Below are positions 1 through 12,800 of a stretch of DNA of 64,000 nt, piece by piece. Source of the stretch: Thamnaconus septentrionalis (Eukaryota; Chordata; Actinopteri; Tetraodontiformes; Monacanthidae). A model generated the notes under the pieces. It did no database searches. It saw only the letters and a list, made by a program, of their open reading frames with translations, and was not told the origin of the DNA. The first letter of the stretch is position 1, and the number at the start of each line of letters is the position of its first letter. The stretch spans positions 15,217,501 through 15,281,500 of the forward strand of contig CM020509.1 of NCBI GenBank assembly GCA_009823395.1. Reading direction: 5' to 3'. A program made the translations under genes and the position numbers.

Positions 1-698
1 TTCTGCCTCTTTGTATCATTATGTCTGTATGCCCGCATGTCAAGGCTTTTCGACATCAAAACGGGCAGATCCCAAGCTGGATGTCGGTGAGATTTATAGA
101 CCGATTCATGACACAAACTGCAGTTTTGTTTGAGCCAGGAAACAGGCTCTCGAGAGATGAGGGGCTGGATTACGACACCAGTGGGGTCCTTTTCTTCAGA
201 CGGATACATTTAACACCAGGCGCTCTAAAAGGGCACCGGCAGGTGTCAACTCTGACTGCTGGGGTTACGCCCGGTCACTGGCCCACGACCTCCTTTAAGA
301 GGCCCGCTGCCGCCACTCCAGCACCTGTCTCCTCCTATATTGTGGTCCCCACACGCCAACAGCAGATATCCTCTCTTCTTTTCACACGTTCAGGACAAAC
401 TGCGCACGCCGGCGCCCACAAATCCCTGATTTACAGCCAAAACTCCACAGAGCCGCTCGAGCCGAGCACACACTCGTTTCCTGCTCTTAAAAGCCACCTT
501 TTGTTTGGACGGATTGTAACCTCCACTTGAAAAAAAGAGTGTCCAACTATTAGGGTAAAAGCCTGTAACTTGGTTTTTATTTATGAGTGCTCTTTTTGCA
601 CTCTAAGCCTGAGGAAGTTTAACTCCAATGACAATAACACTGCAAATTCTTAAATTTTAATTCGTCACAGCTTGGAGAATAAAGAGAAAAAAACTTAC
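1..698 (-). other. Intron of the FHDC1-like formin (after its second coding exon)
   Basis: This stretch follows the splice donor at 698/699 on the minus strand, so it should be intronic sequence of the formin gene. I see no continuation of the FH2 domain in any minus-strand frame here, so the next exon must lie left of the window. A 169-codon plus-strand open frame (21-530) has no recognisable domain and is treated as chance. Confidence 0.6.
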
Positions 699-1319
699 AT
701 CTTGAACTGGCGCAGAAATATTCCAATGTTCATGCTGCGTTTGGAATCCAACAATGAGATCTGCGGAGATAAATAACAGTTAGGAGGAAGAGGGCAGGAG
801 AAGGTCTTCACGGCTTTGGATCTGCGATCTCGATGATCTGACCTCCTCTTGGCTGTCCTGAGGGGACCGGCAGCGTAGCAAGGCGGACCTGCGTCTCAGC
901 GTGCTGGTCCTGTCCTGAGGCTTGTTGTCCCTCTGGCAAAACAGCTCGTCCAGAGAGTGGAGGTCGATGGGGATCTCGTCTTCGCCCGGCGCCGCGCCGC
1001 TCCACACACTCTTCCTGCCCTCCACCTTCTCCTTCGGGATTCGCTCCCAGTTCAGCTTCCTCAGCCGGCTCCGTCGGACGCTGTCTGTCCGGTCGAAGGG
1101 CGGAGAGGAGGAGGAGGAGGAGAAGGGGGGCGCAGGTGGAGGTGGTGGCGGAGGAGGGGGAGGAGGAGGCGGCGGCGGTGGTGGCGGAGGGGAGACCAGC
1201 ACCGGACGCGACTCCATGGCGGTCACTTCCGCAGAGTGGGTGTCATCCGCGGGAAGGGCAGGCGGCGTTCCATGAAAAGTTTGGGACTCCTTGACGGCCA
1301 CAGTCAGGTTGATGAGCAT
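699..1319 (-). CDS. fhdc1-like: FH2 domain-containing protein 1-like formin, N-terminal part (two exons, 3' partial)
   Basis: The protein is an actin-assembly formin. Exon A runs 1319-843 (acceptor at about 1443/1444, so 1320-1443 would be 5' UTR) and exon B 760-699. A run of about 20 prolines (FH1-like, profilin-binding) is followed by [10 protein letters not shown], the start of the FH2 lasso, then [12 protein letters not shown] and LDELFCQ. Splicing GAG|GTCAGA to CCGCAG|ATC keeps frame and gives [18 protein letters not shown], which matches the conserved FH2 block [16 protein letters not shown] of FHDC1. The chosen start is the methionine at 1319 (MLINLTVAV), because the frame upstream has no ATG before the acceptor. 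The rest of the FH2 domain is outside the window. Teleosts carry several FHDC paralogues, so the exact number is uncertain; INF2 fits less well around the Trp and SMNIGIF motifs. Confidence 0.82.
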
Positions 1320-1443
1320 AGGGACGTCGGAAGGGTGGTGGGGGGTCTGAAAGGGTAGCGGAGAAGCGTCTGCAGCGAGCGGTGGCCTCTCCTCTGGTAT
1401 TCCGGACTGCACTCCAAGTTCAAAGGTCACCCAATAACTTCGG

Positions 1444-2578
1444 CCTGTGGAATCAGACAGCAGAGATGACTTATCTCAGACGTGATCGAGCGAGAGAGAG
1501 ACAGGAAGTCGGAGGTATGCCGCAGTTTTGCAAGGTGACCTCATCTTAGCTGGTCTGACAGCTGGCCTCACCTCTCCTTTCATTAGCGTGACACCAGACT
1601 ATTGAGTGACTTAACAGCTAGTCTGAGTTTTGTTTTTTTAAATGTAACCCGTGGTTCAACTTTGCATGGAAGTTGAAGGCATTTTGGGGAAAGTACTAGA
1701 TGAGCGGGACCAGCGCTTCACACTCTGCAGGCTGTTTGAACGGCTTGTCCCATCCTGTTCAGTTTCACCTGGCTGCACGCAAACACACCTTCAAACACCA
1801 CTTCCCTTCTAATTAGGAGAAATGGAGAAATCACGCGGAGGTGTGATGCGTCACGCTAAACCCCTAAGTCCGGGGGAAGTATGGGGACCTGTGGTTCAAA
1901 TTCAAATTTTGAATTTGAACCACCGACTTCTCCCTTGTCATGGGAGGGTAACATCCAAAAAACTGTCTGAGCACTCCTCTTGCACCAGCAAGTTTTTCAG
2001 TTACAGGATTAGTAATGCAATTAGCAATGAGTCAGAGGTTTCAGGTGTCTGGTCCAAGCAAGAGCAAGTCTTATATCATGACTTGACCAACTAGCAAACG
2101 CAACGTCTACAGCGACCACAATATTGACTTTTTTTTTTTTTTTTTTTCCTTCGGTCAAAAGTTTGCATGTGTTCCTGCGAGCACCGCATGAGCGCGCTGC
2201 AAAGGCGGCCGGCGGTGATCTCATCTCTGGGAAAGAAAATCATTTTTCGGCGAGCAACTCGGGTTCAGGAGGTCGGTGGAAATGTTATTAGGAAAGCCAG
2301 TCAGTCAATAGAATTTTTTTATTATTTTTTTTTTTTACGTAAATGTGCGCATAACACCCATAACCTCTAAGAAATTAAATACATATATATACAAAAAAAA
2401 AATGAACTGCACTTAAAAAGATAACGAAACAAAACTTTAAAATCATTTCAAGCTCAAGCTCAAGCTCACAAAAGCGGTGTGGTTGTTCTAATGCAGTCTG
2501 AACGCACTGAATCACCTCGCTGAGAGAGAATAAACATCTCTGTGATTGAGCGCAAGCCGGTCACTTTATTTCACTTAC
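1444..2578 (-). other. Probable intron 1 of the FHDC1-like gene
   Basis: It lies between a strong minus-strand donor (AAG|GTAAGT, 2579/2578) and the acceptor CTGATTCCACAG at 1444. It contains a perfect 33-bp palindrome (1891-1923), a T-rich run near 2130-2147, and a short AAGCTC triplication near 2450-2468. No coding exon was recognised. Confidence 0.55.
1891..1923. repeat. Perfect inverted repeat, 16-bp arms with a 1-nt centre
   Basis: The left arm 1891-1906 reads GTGGTTCAAATTCAAA and the right arm 1908-1923 is its exact reverse complement, with a single T at 1907. It lies in the putative first intron of the formin gene. Function unknown. Confidence 0.9.
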
Positions 2579-2850
2579 CTTCAAGTTGCCGCGCTACGGA
2601 CAAGAAAACGCACCAGCGGCCACGAGCCGATAGTTTTCAATGTTATTGTCAGCAAAGTGGAAAAAAAGAACTTAAAGATCCATCCCGATTCTTTTAGTCG
2701 CTTTTGCGTATATCCTTTATCCCTCAGACCTGCGCCGGTCCGCTCTCATCGCACTCCTCCTCCTCTCTTCCTCAACTTGCAGGGAAACTTCCACACAAGA
2801 GCGCGCAGCCGGCGCGTGCCCGAAGAGCTGGCGTCCTCCTCCCAGCTTCC
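2579..2850 (-). other. Probable non-coding first exon (5' UTR) of the FHDC1-like gene
   Basis: On the minus strand a GC-rich stretch ends in the strong donor AAG|GTAAGT at 2579. Joined to the acceptor at 1443/1444 it supplies a 5' UTR with two short upstream ORFs (ATGs followed within about 10 codons by stops) and no in-frame long start. The upstream limit of the exon is a guess from the promoter-like motifs at about 2852-2862. Supported by the donor and composition only. Confidence 0.45.
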
Positions 2851-2900
2851 CCCAATGGGCGGCGGACGGACGGAGCGCTTTCAGGTACAGCGTGGCATTA
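2845..2900 (-). promoter_or_regulatory. CCAAT/GC-box promoter candidate for the FHDC1-like gene
   Basis: CCAAT occurs at 2852-2856 directly followed by a GGGCGG box at 2857-2862, in a CpG-rich context and just upstream (minus strand) of the proposed first exon. No TATA box was seen. Assignment to the minus-strand gene is inferred from position. Confidence 0.4.
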
Positions 2901-5900
2901 ATCCTCTCGACTCTGCTTTCCTGAATGTTGTGACGGGGCTCCTCCCTGATTTGTCATCAGGACAGTCGCAATAAAACAAAATGTTCTGTTTTCTACCAAG
3001 CACTTGAGTTTATTATAGTTGAGTTAATAAAAGTTGAGTTTTAACGCCTCCCAATTTATTTTTCTTTTTTTTGAGAATTAGCCGAGTCCTGCTAATATTC
3101 CACCAGAAAGCTGGTCTCCAGTCTCAATTTCAAGCTAATCACAGCAGCAGGTAGGACTCTGATCTGTTGAGCAGCCTTGATCAGACCCAGAGGAGCTCAC
3201 TACCGAGAACCTGAGATGCGGAGCAGATGGATATCATACATGGGAAATGATGTCGGCATCTACTCCCCAAACTCAGAGACCTGGGCCATAGGGGAAAGCT
3301 CAGAGACCAGAAGCCCTCAACCCACCGGGGTGCTGAAATGACCCCAGGTCCTTTCATCCGAGGTGCTGGTGCGCCAGAGGCCCCCCGTGTCACCTGCTCC
3401 AGAGTCGGGCTCAGGTAGCTCCGGCTTCACAGGCTGCGACGACAGGCGCTCATCATCGCTCCCGGACTGTGCGGTAATTAGGGGGGGTTATGACCCCCAG
3501 GAGACGTTGCCATTGTTGTGCCTGTGCAAGCGGCGTTGCCCGTGCCAGAATAAACCCCTCGCAGGAAACTACACTTTCTATTCAGCTGCCCACTTCACAG
3601 AGTACAGTGCACTTTATAGAATACAAGGAAACGCCGCCGATGACGGACAGATGCTTTATAGTCCATAAAAGAGGCAGATAAAAACTGAGCAGGCCTGCGG
3701 GCGGTGCCAGCAATTCATGCAGCTGGCACATCGTAACACTGATTAATGAATTCTGAGGAGTTAACTTGGCATGGCTCGCTTGTAAGGAGACAAAAAAGTC
3801 TGTGATGTGTTTACAGACACGCCGAGCCTCTTCCCCCTCTTTTGCATAACATTGAGACTCGGGGAGTCTATGCTTTACTTGCTCCTCTCCTTTGAGCCAT
3901 TGTATTTGCATGTGCATGTTTGTGTGTGTGTGTTTTTGTTTTTTGGAACGCCACAAGAAAAATGTTTTTCTGCCCAGGTTGCGCAACGCAGACGTACTGT
4001 TGTGTAGCAAAGCCCCCCAAAATCTGGTGGATGGCAAGTGTGACAGTCCTTTGATCACTCGAGGGAAGCCCACTACCTACCTCTCATGGGAGGATATCGG
4101 ATTAGGATATGAGACTCCGACCATGACAAGTCTTTATGGAGCTCAGCCCTTTGAGAGGCGGGGCAACCGCAGCCATGCAGCAAGTGTTAGCCGTTCGCCA
4201 TCTCTCTCCTCCGTAATCTCTCTTTGAAGTCCTGCAGGGGTTATGTAAAGGTGAAGGCTATTAGTTCTCTCCTCCTACTGACCTGTGCACACATAATGAG
4301 TAGTGTTCACGCGAAAATGGCCTTTCGTTTTTTTTTTTTTTTCATGGGGCATTTTGTCCCCAGCGGTCAGATCCGATTCAATAACCTCTGCTGTAATTGA
4401 CATTTGACAATGCAGAAATGAATCCGGATGTTGCAAAAAAAAACGGAAAAAAGTCAATACGATGGATTTTTCCCTCCCTGCCTGACGCTCTATTTATATA
4501 GTGAGTAAAATTGACAGAAAAAGGAATCTATGCGAAACTATTGATGCGACTGGATGGGACTGGTGGTATTTTGCTTTTGCTGAGTCTGGTTTCACCCTCT
4601 GGGGCCTTGGCCATTTTCATGATGTCGGAAATAGGTCAGTGTGACTGCGGCTCCACGGGGGTACTGAAAACATGCATAGCACCGCAGTGGTGTGTATGTG
4701 TGCGCACACCTGGGTCTGATCCCAGTCTGGGACGGCGAGCCTAGGGGGAGGTACTCCTAATCAATCCTAACTTCCTCAGATCTCGCTCCCTCGGTCCTCC
4801 AGCTGCACTCAGATCACGTGCGTTTACCCAGACCCGCCTGACAAGGATCTCTGGCCTTGGTCAGACTGCCAGGCTGATAAGGGGAGACAGCATGAGACAG
4901 ACAACACAAACACACTCTCCGCCTCTTAACCTATTTTCCGAAATTCTTCCACACACACATGCACGTATGATGCACTGGCGACAAAAACAACCCAAAACGC
5001 CCCGCCCCCTCGCCAAAACGTGATATATTAGACTCCCACGCATGCATATGTTAGGGATGACAGCATGAGATGACACAGAGAGGAGCCGTCCACAAAGTGC
5101 TACACTGCTGCACAGTGAGGCTTCAGGGGTTCACAGGCAGGTCATTACTATGATGGAGGCATTATGGAGACGGAAAGATGAGAGGGTTGTGAGTCAAACT
5201 TGTGGAGAGACGATAAAACATTCTGAAGGGCTGTCTGTGGAAGTTTTTACTTAAGGGGTTCCCACCCATTAGTCATTAGATGTGAGCGTGTTAGCTGCCC
5301 TCGCTTGCATCTCTTCCCCGCTCAGACCGGTAAAACTGTTTGTTGTGGGTTCTTTTCTGGTGAGGCTGCAAGTCTGGCTTTATCGTGTGATAAGCTGGGG
5401 ATAGGGAGGCATACCTGAACACCGTGTCGCTCTGCTTTGCTCAGACAACACACTGAGCGCGCAAGCAGCGTTTTTCTTTCTGTTCGCGTCAGATGCGTGT
5501 GCGCACAGTCTTGTATCCTGTGTCGTGATGATGATAAATCTTAAAAGGTTTGGTTGAAGTGATTCTGGTCAGTTAGGTTTTGGATGCGAGTGTGTGTGTG
5601 TGTAATTAATTGGAACTCAGCAGGGTGGAGGCCGGGCTGAGGTGCCTGTGGTTCGTGCTGTCCTTGGGGGGTAGATCCCACTCTGTTTGTCTTCGCACAT
5701 CTGGCCGTGAGAGCCACTTCCGAACTCCAATTAGGATTTCCTGAGACTCAATAAAGGGGATTATTGGCCTGCAAGAAGAACCCTGACCCAGACGGTCCCA
5801 CCCTTAGTTGTCTTCCTTCCCCAGCTGCTATGGTCATTACGTCGGTCTGAGCAACAGTCGCACTCCACTAGAGGTTCACAATGACATGGTAGTGACACAC

Positions 5901-8900
5901 AGCGATGCAGATAAGTCAGACCTTTCATGGCTTTGGTTCCTTCACATTCTCAAACTCTGATACTTGGCGGTGAAATATTTGGCCTCTAATATCTGATCCT
6001 TCGTATGTGAAACGAATAAACGTTCTCTAAGCAAATGTTAATGGGGGCATGGAGACAATTTTTTTTTATTCCCCAAGAGTGAACGATGAGAACCCGTTAA
6101 CAGAGCTGTGGTTGGGCACAAAGCCCTGGAAAAAATAAAAGAGTGCAGGGGGAGCTGGTCTGCAAAGATTGGGGGTCCCGAGCGGCTGCTTGTGTGGCAA
6201 GAGTGATCACACAGTTAATATTCAAAGGGCCGGGTTAGTTGTAAAGGAGCCACTAAATAGAGGTTGACAAAGCGCGTCGCACAAACAAAGGCTTCTCCCT
6301 AAGTAGGCTGTGTATATAGCACGTAGGGCAGTGAAAGGACGGGCTTTGCAGGAGTGGTCATGTATGGGCTCTATAGTGAGTTATTAAAGCAGGGCTCCTT
6401 GTTCTTCCTTCCCACCACCACGGTCCGGTCCCATCCACTCCGTCTGCTTCATCACATAAGCGCAATCTGCTTTTGTTTCAGCGGGCCGGGCAATTGCGAA
6501 ATTCCGAATGCATTCTTTTGTTTTCATGCAAGTTATTCACCGTTGGGCCTACATGCCTCACGTCGAGTCCGCCCCTGCGTATCCCGTTCGGCATCGCTTC
6601 AAGCGCGCACGTATGCACGCACACACAAAACAACACGCACACACACAGTTACTTCAACCATCCAAACCTAATTATTCTCTGCCCCCTGCTTCCCTGTGCC
6701 AAGCAGTGATGTCAGCCGCAGAGAGACAGTGGGACTCTTGGCTTGGCGCCTCGGGGTGGCCGCGCTGGCGCAAGGGGAGGGTAGAGGAGACAGGAAGTTA
6801 AGAGAAGATTAGCACTTGAGAGGTTTGCAAAGTAAGAAAATGAGGTGGGGACCCCCAAAGATTTTGGCCGGCCCCTCTGTTGGGGCTGCGAGGATTAACC
6901 TGCCTGCTCCACGACTGGACGCCGAGGAACCATCCTCCTCCTTTCTGCTCCCCATCTTGGCTCCGATAGACACTCAGCGAACACATCTGAGGCTGAAAGG
7001 AAAACACGGACTAGTTTTGAGGGCCACGGCCCGAGGGGACTCACTCTGGGATTAACCTATCCGCTACTCTCTTCCCAGCATTTCTGCTGGCACGCTATGC
7101 TGAAACCTATTCATCGTCGCTAAACTGTTGCATAACAATGCGGCCTGCCTTTTGCCACCACGCTGGAGCTGTCGGTAAAACAAGGTACCCTAGGCACCCC
7201 CCCTCCAACTGATTTGCTGCATTGTTGGGGAAGCTTTGGAAGCTGGGGGAGCTCAGTGAAGGACATTTAGGGCACACGGCATGCTCGAGGGGAGGCTTCA
7301 TGAGTTGCGTGGAGTGGAGCCTGGCGCTGTAGGACTGTGGTTCAATTGACACCAGTTCGAATGCTGTAACAAAAATGTTCAGTGAGACCCTATTGTTAAG
7401 CCATGGATTTACACAACGGCATGCACATATTAAAGCAAAAAGTAAATTGACGTTCAATATCATAGAGCTGTGTTGTGCCTCCAGGCCATCGCTGGACACG
7501 TAGCAGCAAGGCAACTGTTGAGTGCTGCTGATCTTCTCATCTAAATCTAAATTCCAAACACCCAAAGACAACTGCTTTATTAAAGGAGCCAACTTTACAT
7601 CTTTAGGATCAATGGGTCGGCAATATGAGACCTCTCCTGATGTTTCCCAGTGGGCTACTTACATTCCAGCTGGAGAGAGACAACATATCAAGGTCTGAAG
7701 CTGGTCCTCAAATTAAGCTTTAAACACACACACACGCACACGCATAGACACCGACACAAACACAGAAGCACTACATTTGTCAGCTTCCAGACTGAAAGAA
7801 AGTGGGCTCTATAGACCAGATCAAACTGTCTACCATGAACCAAAACGACTGCGTTGCACTTCTTGCCTCAAATATTCCAGCTATGAACCAAACTGTGGTT
7901 GTTTGAGGGATGAGTCAGGCATTAACTACACTGGCGAGCACATCTCCAACGTTTGCACCGCGGCATTTTCCAGTGCGCGCAGCACCACCTGCAGCTCTTC
8001 ACGTTTATGAAACAAACAAGCGGAATTCTTCTTGAAGTTGCGCTGAGAGAATGTTTTGGATTTCTCAAGCAATGAGGAATAGTGGTCACCTTGAAAACTG
8101 GAAAATATCAGATGTGCTGCCAGCATTCAGAATGACCAGATGCTCACGGCCGTTAATGGAGAGGGCCAGAGCGAGGGAAGAATGACTTAATGTGGGTCAG
8201 ATAAATGGGAAGACAGCATGGGCTCTTTCTGCTCTGTGGAAATCACGTGCAAAGCCCTCTCTCCCTTCCGTCCTCTCCGCCTGACACCAGGAGATCTGGC
8301 ATGTTTGGCAAAGGGAGAGTAGGGGGGTGTGGGGAGGACAACAAAAGGATGAGTGACCAATGCAGAGTTGCGACAGCCAGCTGAGCTATTTGGTCAAAAC
8401 TCAGTTAAATGGAAGGACGGACTGTTGCTAGGCTGTGCGCTGGGACAGAGAGAACACTCTGGCTGAGCTCATTCAGGAGAACCAGGCCTCTGTTTACTCA
8501 CACAGATATACCACTTTAAAAGCACTACAGCCACCACCAATTAGTGTTATTGCCCACTACAACCTCCTATGACTCCCTTGAAGTCTTCATTAACCACTCA
8601 ACCTGTTGAAGGGGCGTAAAGACTTAACAGCTGACCCAAACAGTGGTGAGTGACGGGCTGGAATAAGCAACGCATGCAGAGATTTATTGCAATATTACAG
8701 TTATATTGGTATCTGGAAACGTACAAAGCGAATGTGGCGTGACTACAAAACTTCTGTCTATTCTAGCATGTGTACACTCTCAGATTGAACAATTATCCAC
8801 ACTTTATGCAACTACACTCCCCATTGCACACCTGCTGTTTTCTTCCACAGCTGGGTAAAAGTGTTGCACTTTTTGGATTCTCATATCATGTAGTCAAAGG

Positions 8901-9780
8901 TCCAGTTGGGATCTGAGCACGACCACCAATCTAATCACATCATGGCCCCTTTTCGGCCCAGCAGAGAGGGGCCTCACCTTTCTAAACACGAGCTGTTACA
9001 CAGCCTGTTGCTCAGAGGGACGTGTGAAAGGAATCTCATGGACGTGTGAAACAATAAGAATAGGTTTGTCTTTCAAGGTTTATGTAAATGTGGTTTCTTG
9101 GTGGAACATCTGGCCAATGTGTCTTTCTTTAAATGTAGATTTTCTTGACATATACTTTCAAAAACGCAACCCTAAAGCCAATTGTGTTGGCCCTCCCTGG
9201 CCAGTATGGTTAGTGTAGTGTTATTTTTCCTAAAATATATCCCGAAAACCTGACTTGGCTTTGGGAGTCACCTCCTGGTTGACACACATGTAAGTATAAA
9301 TGATAGTGGCCATCTATCTGCTGTGAAACTCCACTGTATACACGGAAGAATGGCCCCACCCGGAACAGGTCAGACAAACAGATCCATCATTTGCTCCTCA
9401 CGTGGACAGCAGCCTCTGGCTCCGTGTTGTGGAAACTCAGGATGGGCCTTTAAAGGAAACAGACTCTAAGGATAATCTCAGGGCGGCCCCCAAACAAAAC
9501 CCACAAAAATGCCGGCAGAACCAGATAGAGGAGAGGGGGTGATGGACCCCGGAGAGGAGAAAGCATAACATAGAGAGAAGAAGAAGCCCATTAAGATCAA
9601 CGCGTCAAGTCCCTGGAGGCTAGTGTCTTGTTTGAGGAGCCTCTGGTTAAGGTCAGAAGTCGCAGGTTGGGCTCAGGGGTTATCGGCTTTTGTTTTGGGT
9701 TAACTACCTTTGTGCAAGGAGCCGGGCAGCACCTCAACCAAGTGGATTAACTCAGTTGAGTTGATCAGGAGCAAAGAGAA
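2901..9780. other. Intergenic DNA between the formin gene and ogt, left part
   Basis: No open frame here carries a recognisable domain, and no set of frames joins by splice sites into a known protein. It holds poly-T runs and short CA/GT tracts (for example 5590-5602 and 7724-7744). I cannot rule out conserved enhancers or lncRNA exons. Confidence 0.5.
7724..7744. repeat. Imperfect (AC)n microsatellite
   Basis: About ten AC units with one G interruption in the gene-free interval. Confidence 0.85.
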
Positions 9781-9788
9781 CAAAAAAC

Positions 9789-9806
9789 AGAGAGAGAGAG
9801 AGAGAG
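9789..9806. repeat. (AG)n microsatellite
   Basis: Nine uninterrupted AG units. Confidence 0.85.
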
Positions 9807-12800
9807 CAATCATCCTCTCTGTGGACGCAGAAGAAGAACCAGAACAGCACACTGACACAATTCTGATACGACGGGAGGCTGGGAACGGCGCCATGTGCCG
9901 CTGCGGGTGTGTCTGTGTGGACGGGGTGTGAGAGGAAGCCAGTAGGGAGGCGAGGTGTTGAACCCTGTCATCCTGTTGCGACTGGTCACACCTGCCTGTT
10001 GTTCGCGGAGGGTGTGAAGAGTTAACAGCAGTGATTTCTTTTTGTGTCTATAAACGCAAAGAGAGTTCAACTCTCTTTGGGGTTTCGCTTGTTCTATGAA
10101 ACAAATACGATATGAAAATCGGGAATTTGAGAGGAAGAACAAAGAAGAAATGGCTGCAGTTCTCCCCAATACACACGGAGAAGCACAAATGTAGCACTTG
10201 TCTGAATGATAATGCGCTTTGCATTTGTTTTAACGCCTTCATCATTCACCGTCAGGAAAGTTAAGGTAAGTACCGCAGTGCATTCTTAATTCTCTTCCAG
10301 CTGTGACCTGAGCAAGAGGTGTGGAGGTGTTGAGAAAGCAGGCGGGGAGGGAGGGAACTGAAAAACCTGACTGGAGCGGATCCAAGGACACAACGTTTCA
10401 TAATAGTGAGTTAATTGTTTTTTTGTGTGCTGTTTGCTGTGTGCGTGCAACTGAAAATGCCTCTTTGCAGATGTTGAAAAAAAAAAAAAAAAATTCCATA
10501 GATTCCAAAACTGTTTCTGCCGTCCTACTGCACTCTTTGCAGTTAACGCTAAACCAACAGCTCTGTCCGTGTTGGACGTCCCAGAGCTTCAGACTCACCG
10601 TCGTTGCTCCGTCATTCATCATTGTTTTGACTCTTGTTGCGCAGGAGACCCCCACAGTGGATGCTGTGTATCCCAGGCCAACCCCAGTCATCTCCAGTGA
10701 CCTGCAGAGGGAATTGCGCATGAGACACGGCAAGTCGTGATGCCCCCCTACTCTCTGATCGAGCAGAAACAGCGCACGGCTGATTACTTCCATAGGCCTG
10801 AGTGACAATGTGGGAATCAAAGAGGAGAAGGGTGCCACAATGTGGCACATCAGAGCTGCAGGGTTCAAGGGTACGGAGCCTTAGGCACAGAGCGGGTCTC
10901 TAATATGAAGGCCCTTTGAACCCCAGAGTGACGTAGACATTCCTTTGAAGCACTTGTGGCGAAGCCAGAACCGAACTGGGCGCATTACAGACATATGGGG
11001 GAGCAGCGAGCGCATCCTCGCCCGCTTCCCACTGTTCAAAGGAAGACATAAAGGAAGGACGTGCACGTGGAGTCTTAAGCAGAGGTTTGAGACACACTCA
11101 TAATTTTACGCCCAGGTGATATAGATGGGAAAATATGGGAGGGGCCGCAAAATGTGTAGGCATGCCGCTGCACCGGTCATAATAACACAGTGCTCCTCAA
11201 AAGGAGCTGTAAGGCTGCTTATTACAGCCGTCAGAAGTCATATGCTGTGTAGAGTTTGTCTTGCATTATTTTCAAGTCTATAGTAAAAATAATATAAAAT
11301 AGTATTATCAGCAGCGTGACTCTTAGTGAAATCAGAACAATCTGACAGATCAAGTTCTCCAACACGGTCAGACACTACAATCCTGCAACCCTTTTCCCCA
11401 TGTGCACTAGGCAGGTCTTTGTTATTGGCATTTTTGTTGCTAATTATGAGTCAGTTGTTTTTGACATTGTGTAACACATACAAGGTCAGCAACGTCTGCA
11501 CATAAGCTGGGATGTTGGAATTGCTGATTACGTCACTGTATTTTTTTTTTTTTTCACTGTTCCACCGACAAAAGCAGCCACAGAAGGACTCAGTGTTATG
11601 CAGATTTATGCTCAGTGTTAGTTATAAGATTGAAAACGAAATTTCTTGCGACCTATTTATTATTATCGTTGTCATATTTAGCTGTTTATTACGCACAAGC
11701 GGGATAACGCTAAATAAAACAGATGACAAAGAAAAAAGGAAATGTGAGCCTGTAAAACCACAATGGACGAACCTATTGTGACTTCACGGTGGTTTGTAAC
11801 GCCACATTAGGGCAGACTTGACTGCAAGCTAGTAAACACAGCTGAGCAGCTGTTGTGTTTCACTCAAGAGACCCTTTTCCCTCCAATAAACATGGTCACT
11901 TCTGATTGTTCACTAGTTCGAGCCAACATCCATTTAACCCACTGAGTCGATGTCTTCCCGCACTGAACTTGAAGCTGACGGTCAGCCACCCAAGCCACCC
12001 CCTTAACTGACCCACGTGTCAGCATTAGCAAACCCTTGACCTCTGACACCCGGATTTCCTCCTGGTTGGTCTCAATTCTTACTGTGCTCCTGAGGAGGTG
12101 CCTCGAGACGGAGCTGGGATATTGGTCAGGCAAACTGACAATATATCACATTTCAGTGAATTCTGATTTGGCACTAACCTTTATTTATTAATTAAAAAGC
12201 TCCTTTTCTTAGGGATTTTAACTAGACTGAACATTAGATATAAAATATTAACTTAATATGTATAAACTAATAATCTCATGATCCTATTTTATTTAATCTG
12301 TTGTCAAACTCTATACATCTCCAGAAAGCACCATATTTTTATCCCAGTGTCTAATGTCGTGCCCAAAAAAGATTGAGCTTCCTGCCAGAACTGATGCTTT
12401 GTTTTACATTCCTCAAATTTGAAGGGTTGTAAAAATGTCCATAAGGCGAGGACTGACCAAACACCTGGCAGTAAATCTAGGTGAAAACCAAGGAGGTTTA
12501 GTGTCAGCGCTCTTGTGGCTGATTTCCATTACTGCGTTTTCAGCACACATCTTCTAACCCTAACGGGCCAAGCAACGGAAAGAGGGGGGGGAATTTTTTT
12601 CTGCTCTCGTTTTCTGTTTCATTTTTGTGAGTTCAGACTTGAGACACGTAAAAACTGAGGGGTAATGTTATATGGGCATAAATCACGAGGAGTATGCAAA
12701 GCGCAAACTGCCTGACCTCAGACACGTTGTTTTTTTTTTTTGCATCCTCATTGTTTTCACTTTTCATTCATGCACTCAGCAAAAGTCCCAGTGATTCCTG

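Noticed and set aside
21..530. 169-codon plus-strand open frame at the left edge
   Set aside because: No recognisable domain, no splice context, and it sits in the intron of a minus-strand gene.
922..1358. Plus-strand frames with poly-Gly and Arg-rich runs
   Set aside because: They are antisense shadows of the formin polyproline exon.
7340..7375. B-box-like GTTCGAAT suggesting a tRNA gene
   Set aside because: No matching A box at the right distance and no cloverleaf could be drawn.
10321..10868. Overlapping open frames of 139 and 156 codons on both strands
   Set aside because: No family resemblance, a lysine/phenylalanine run from a homopolymer, and no splice partners.
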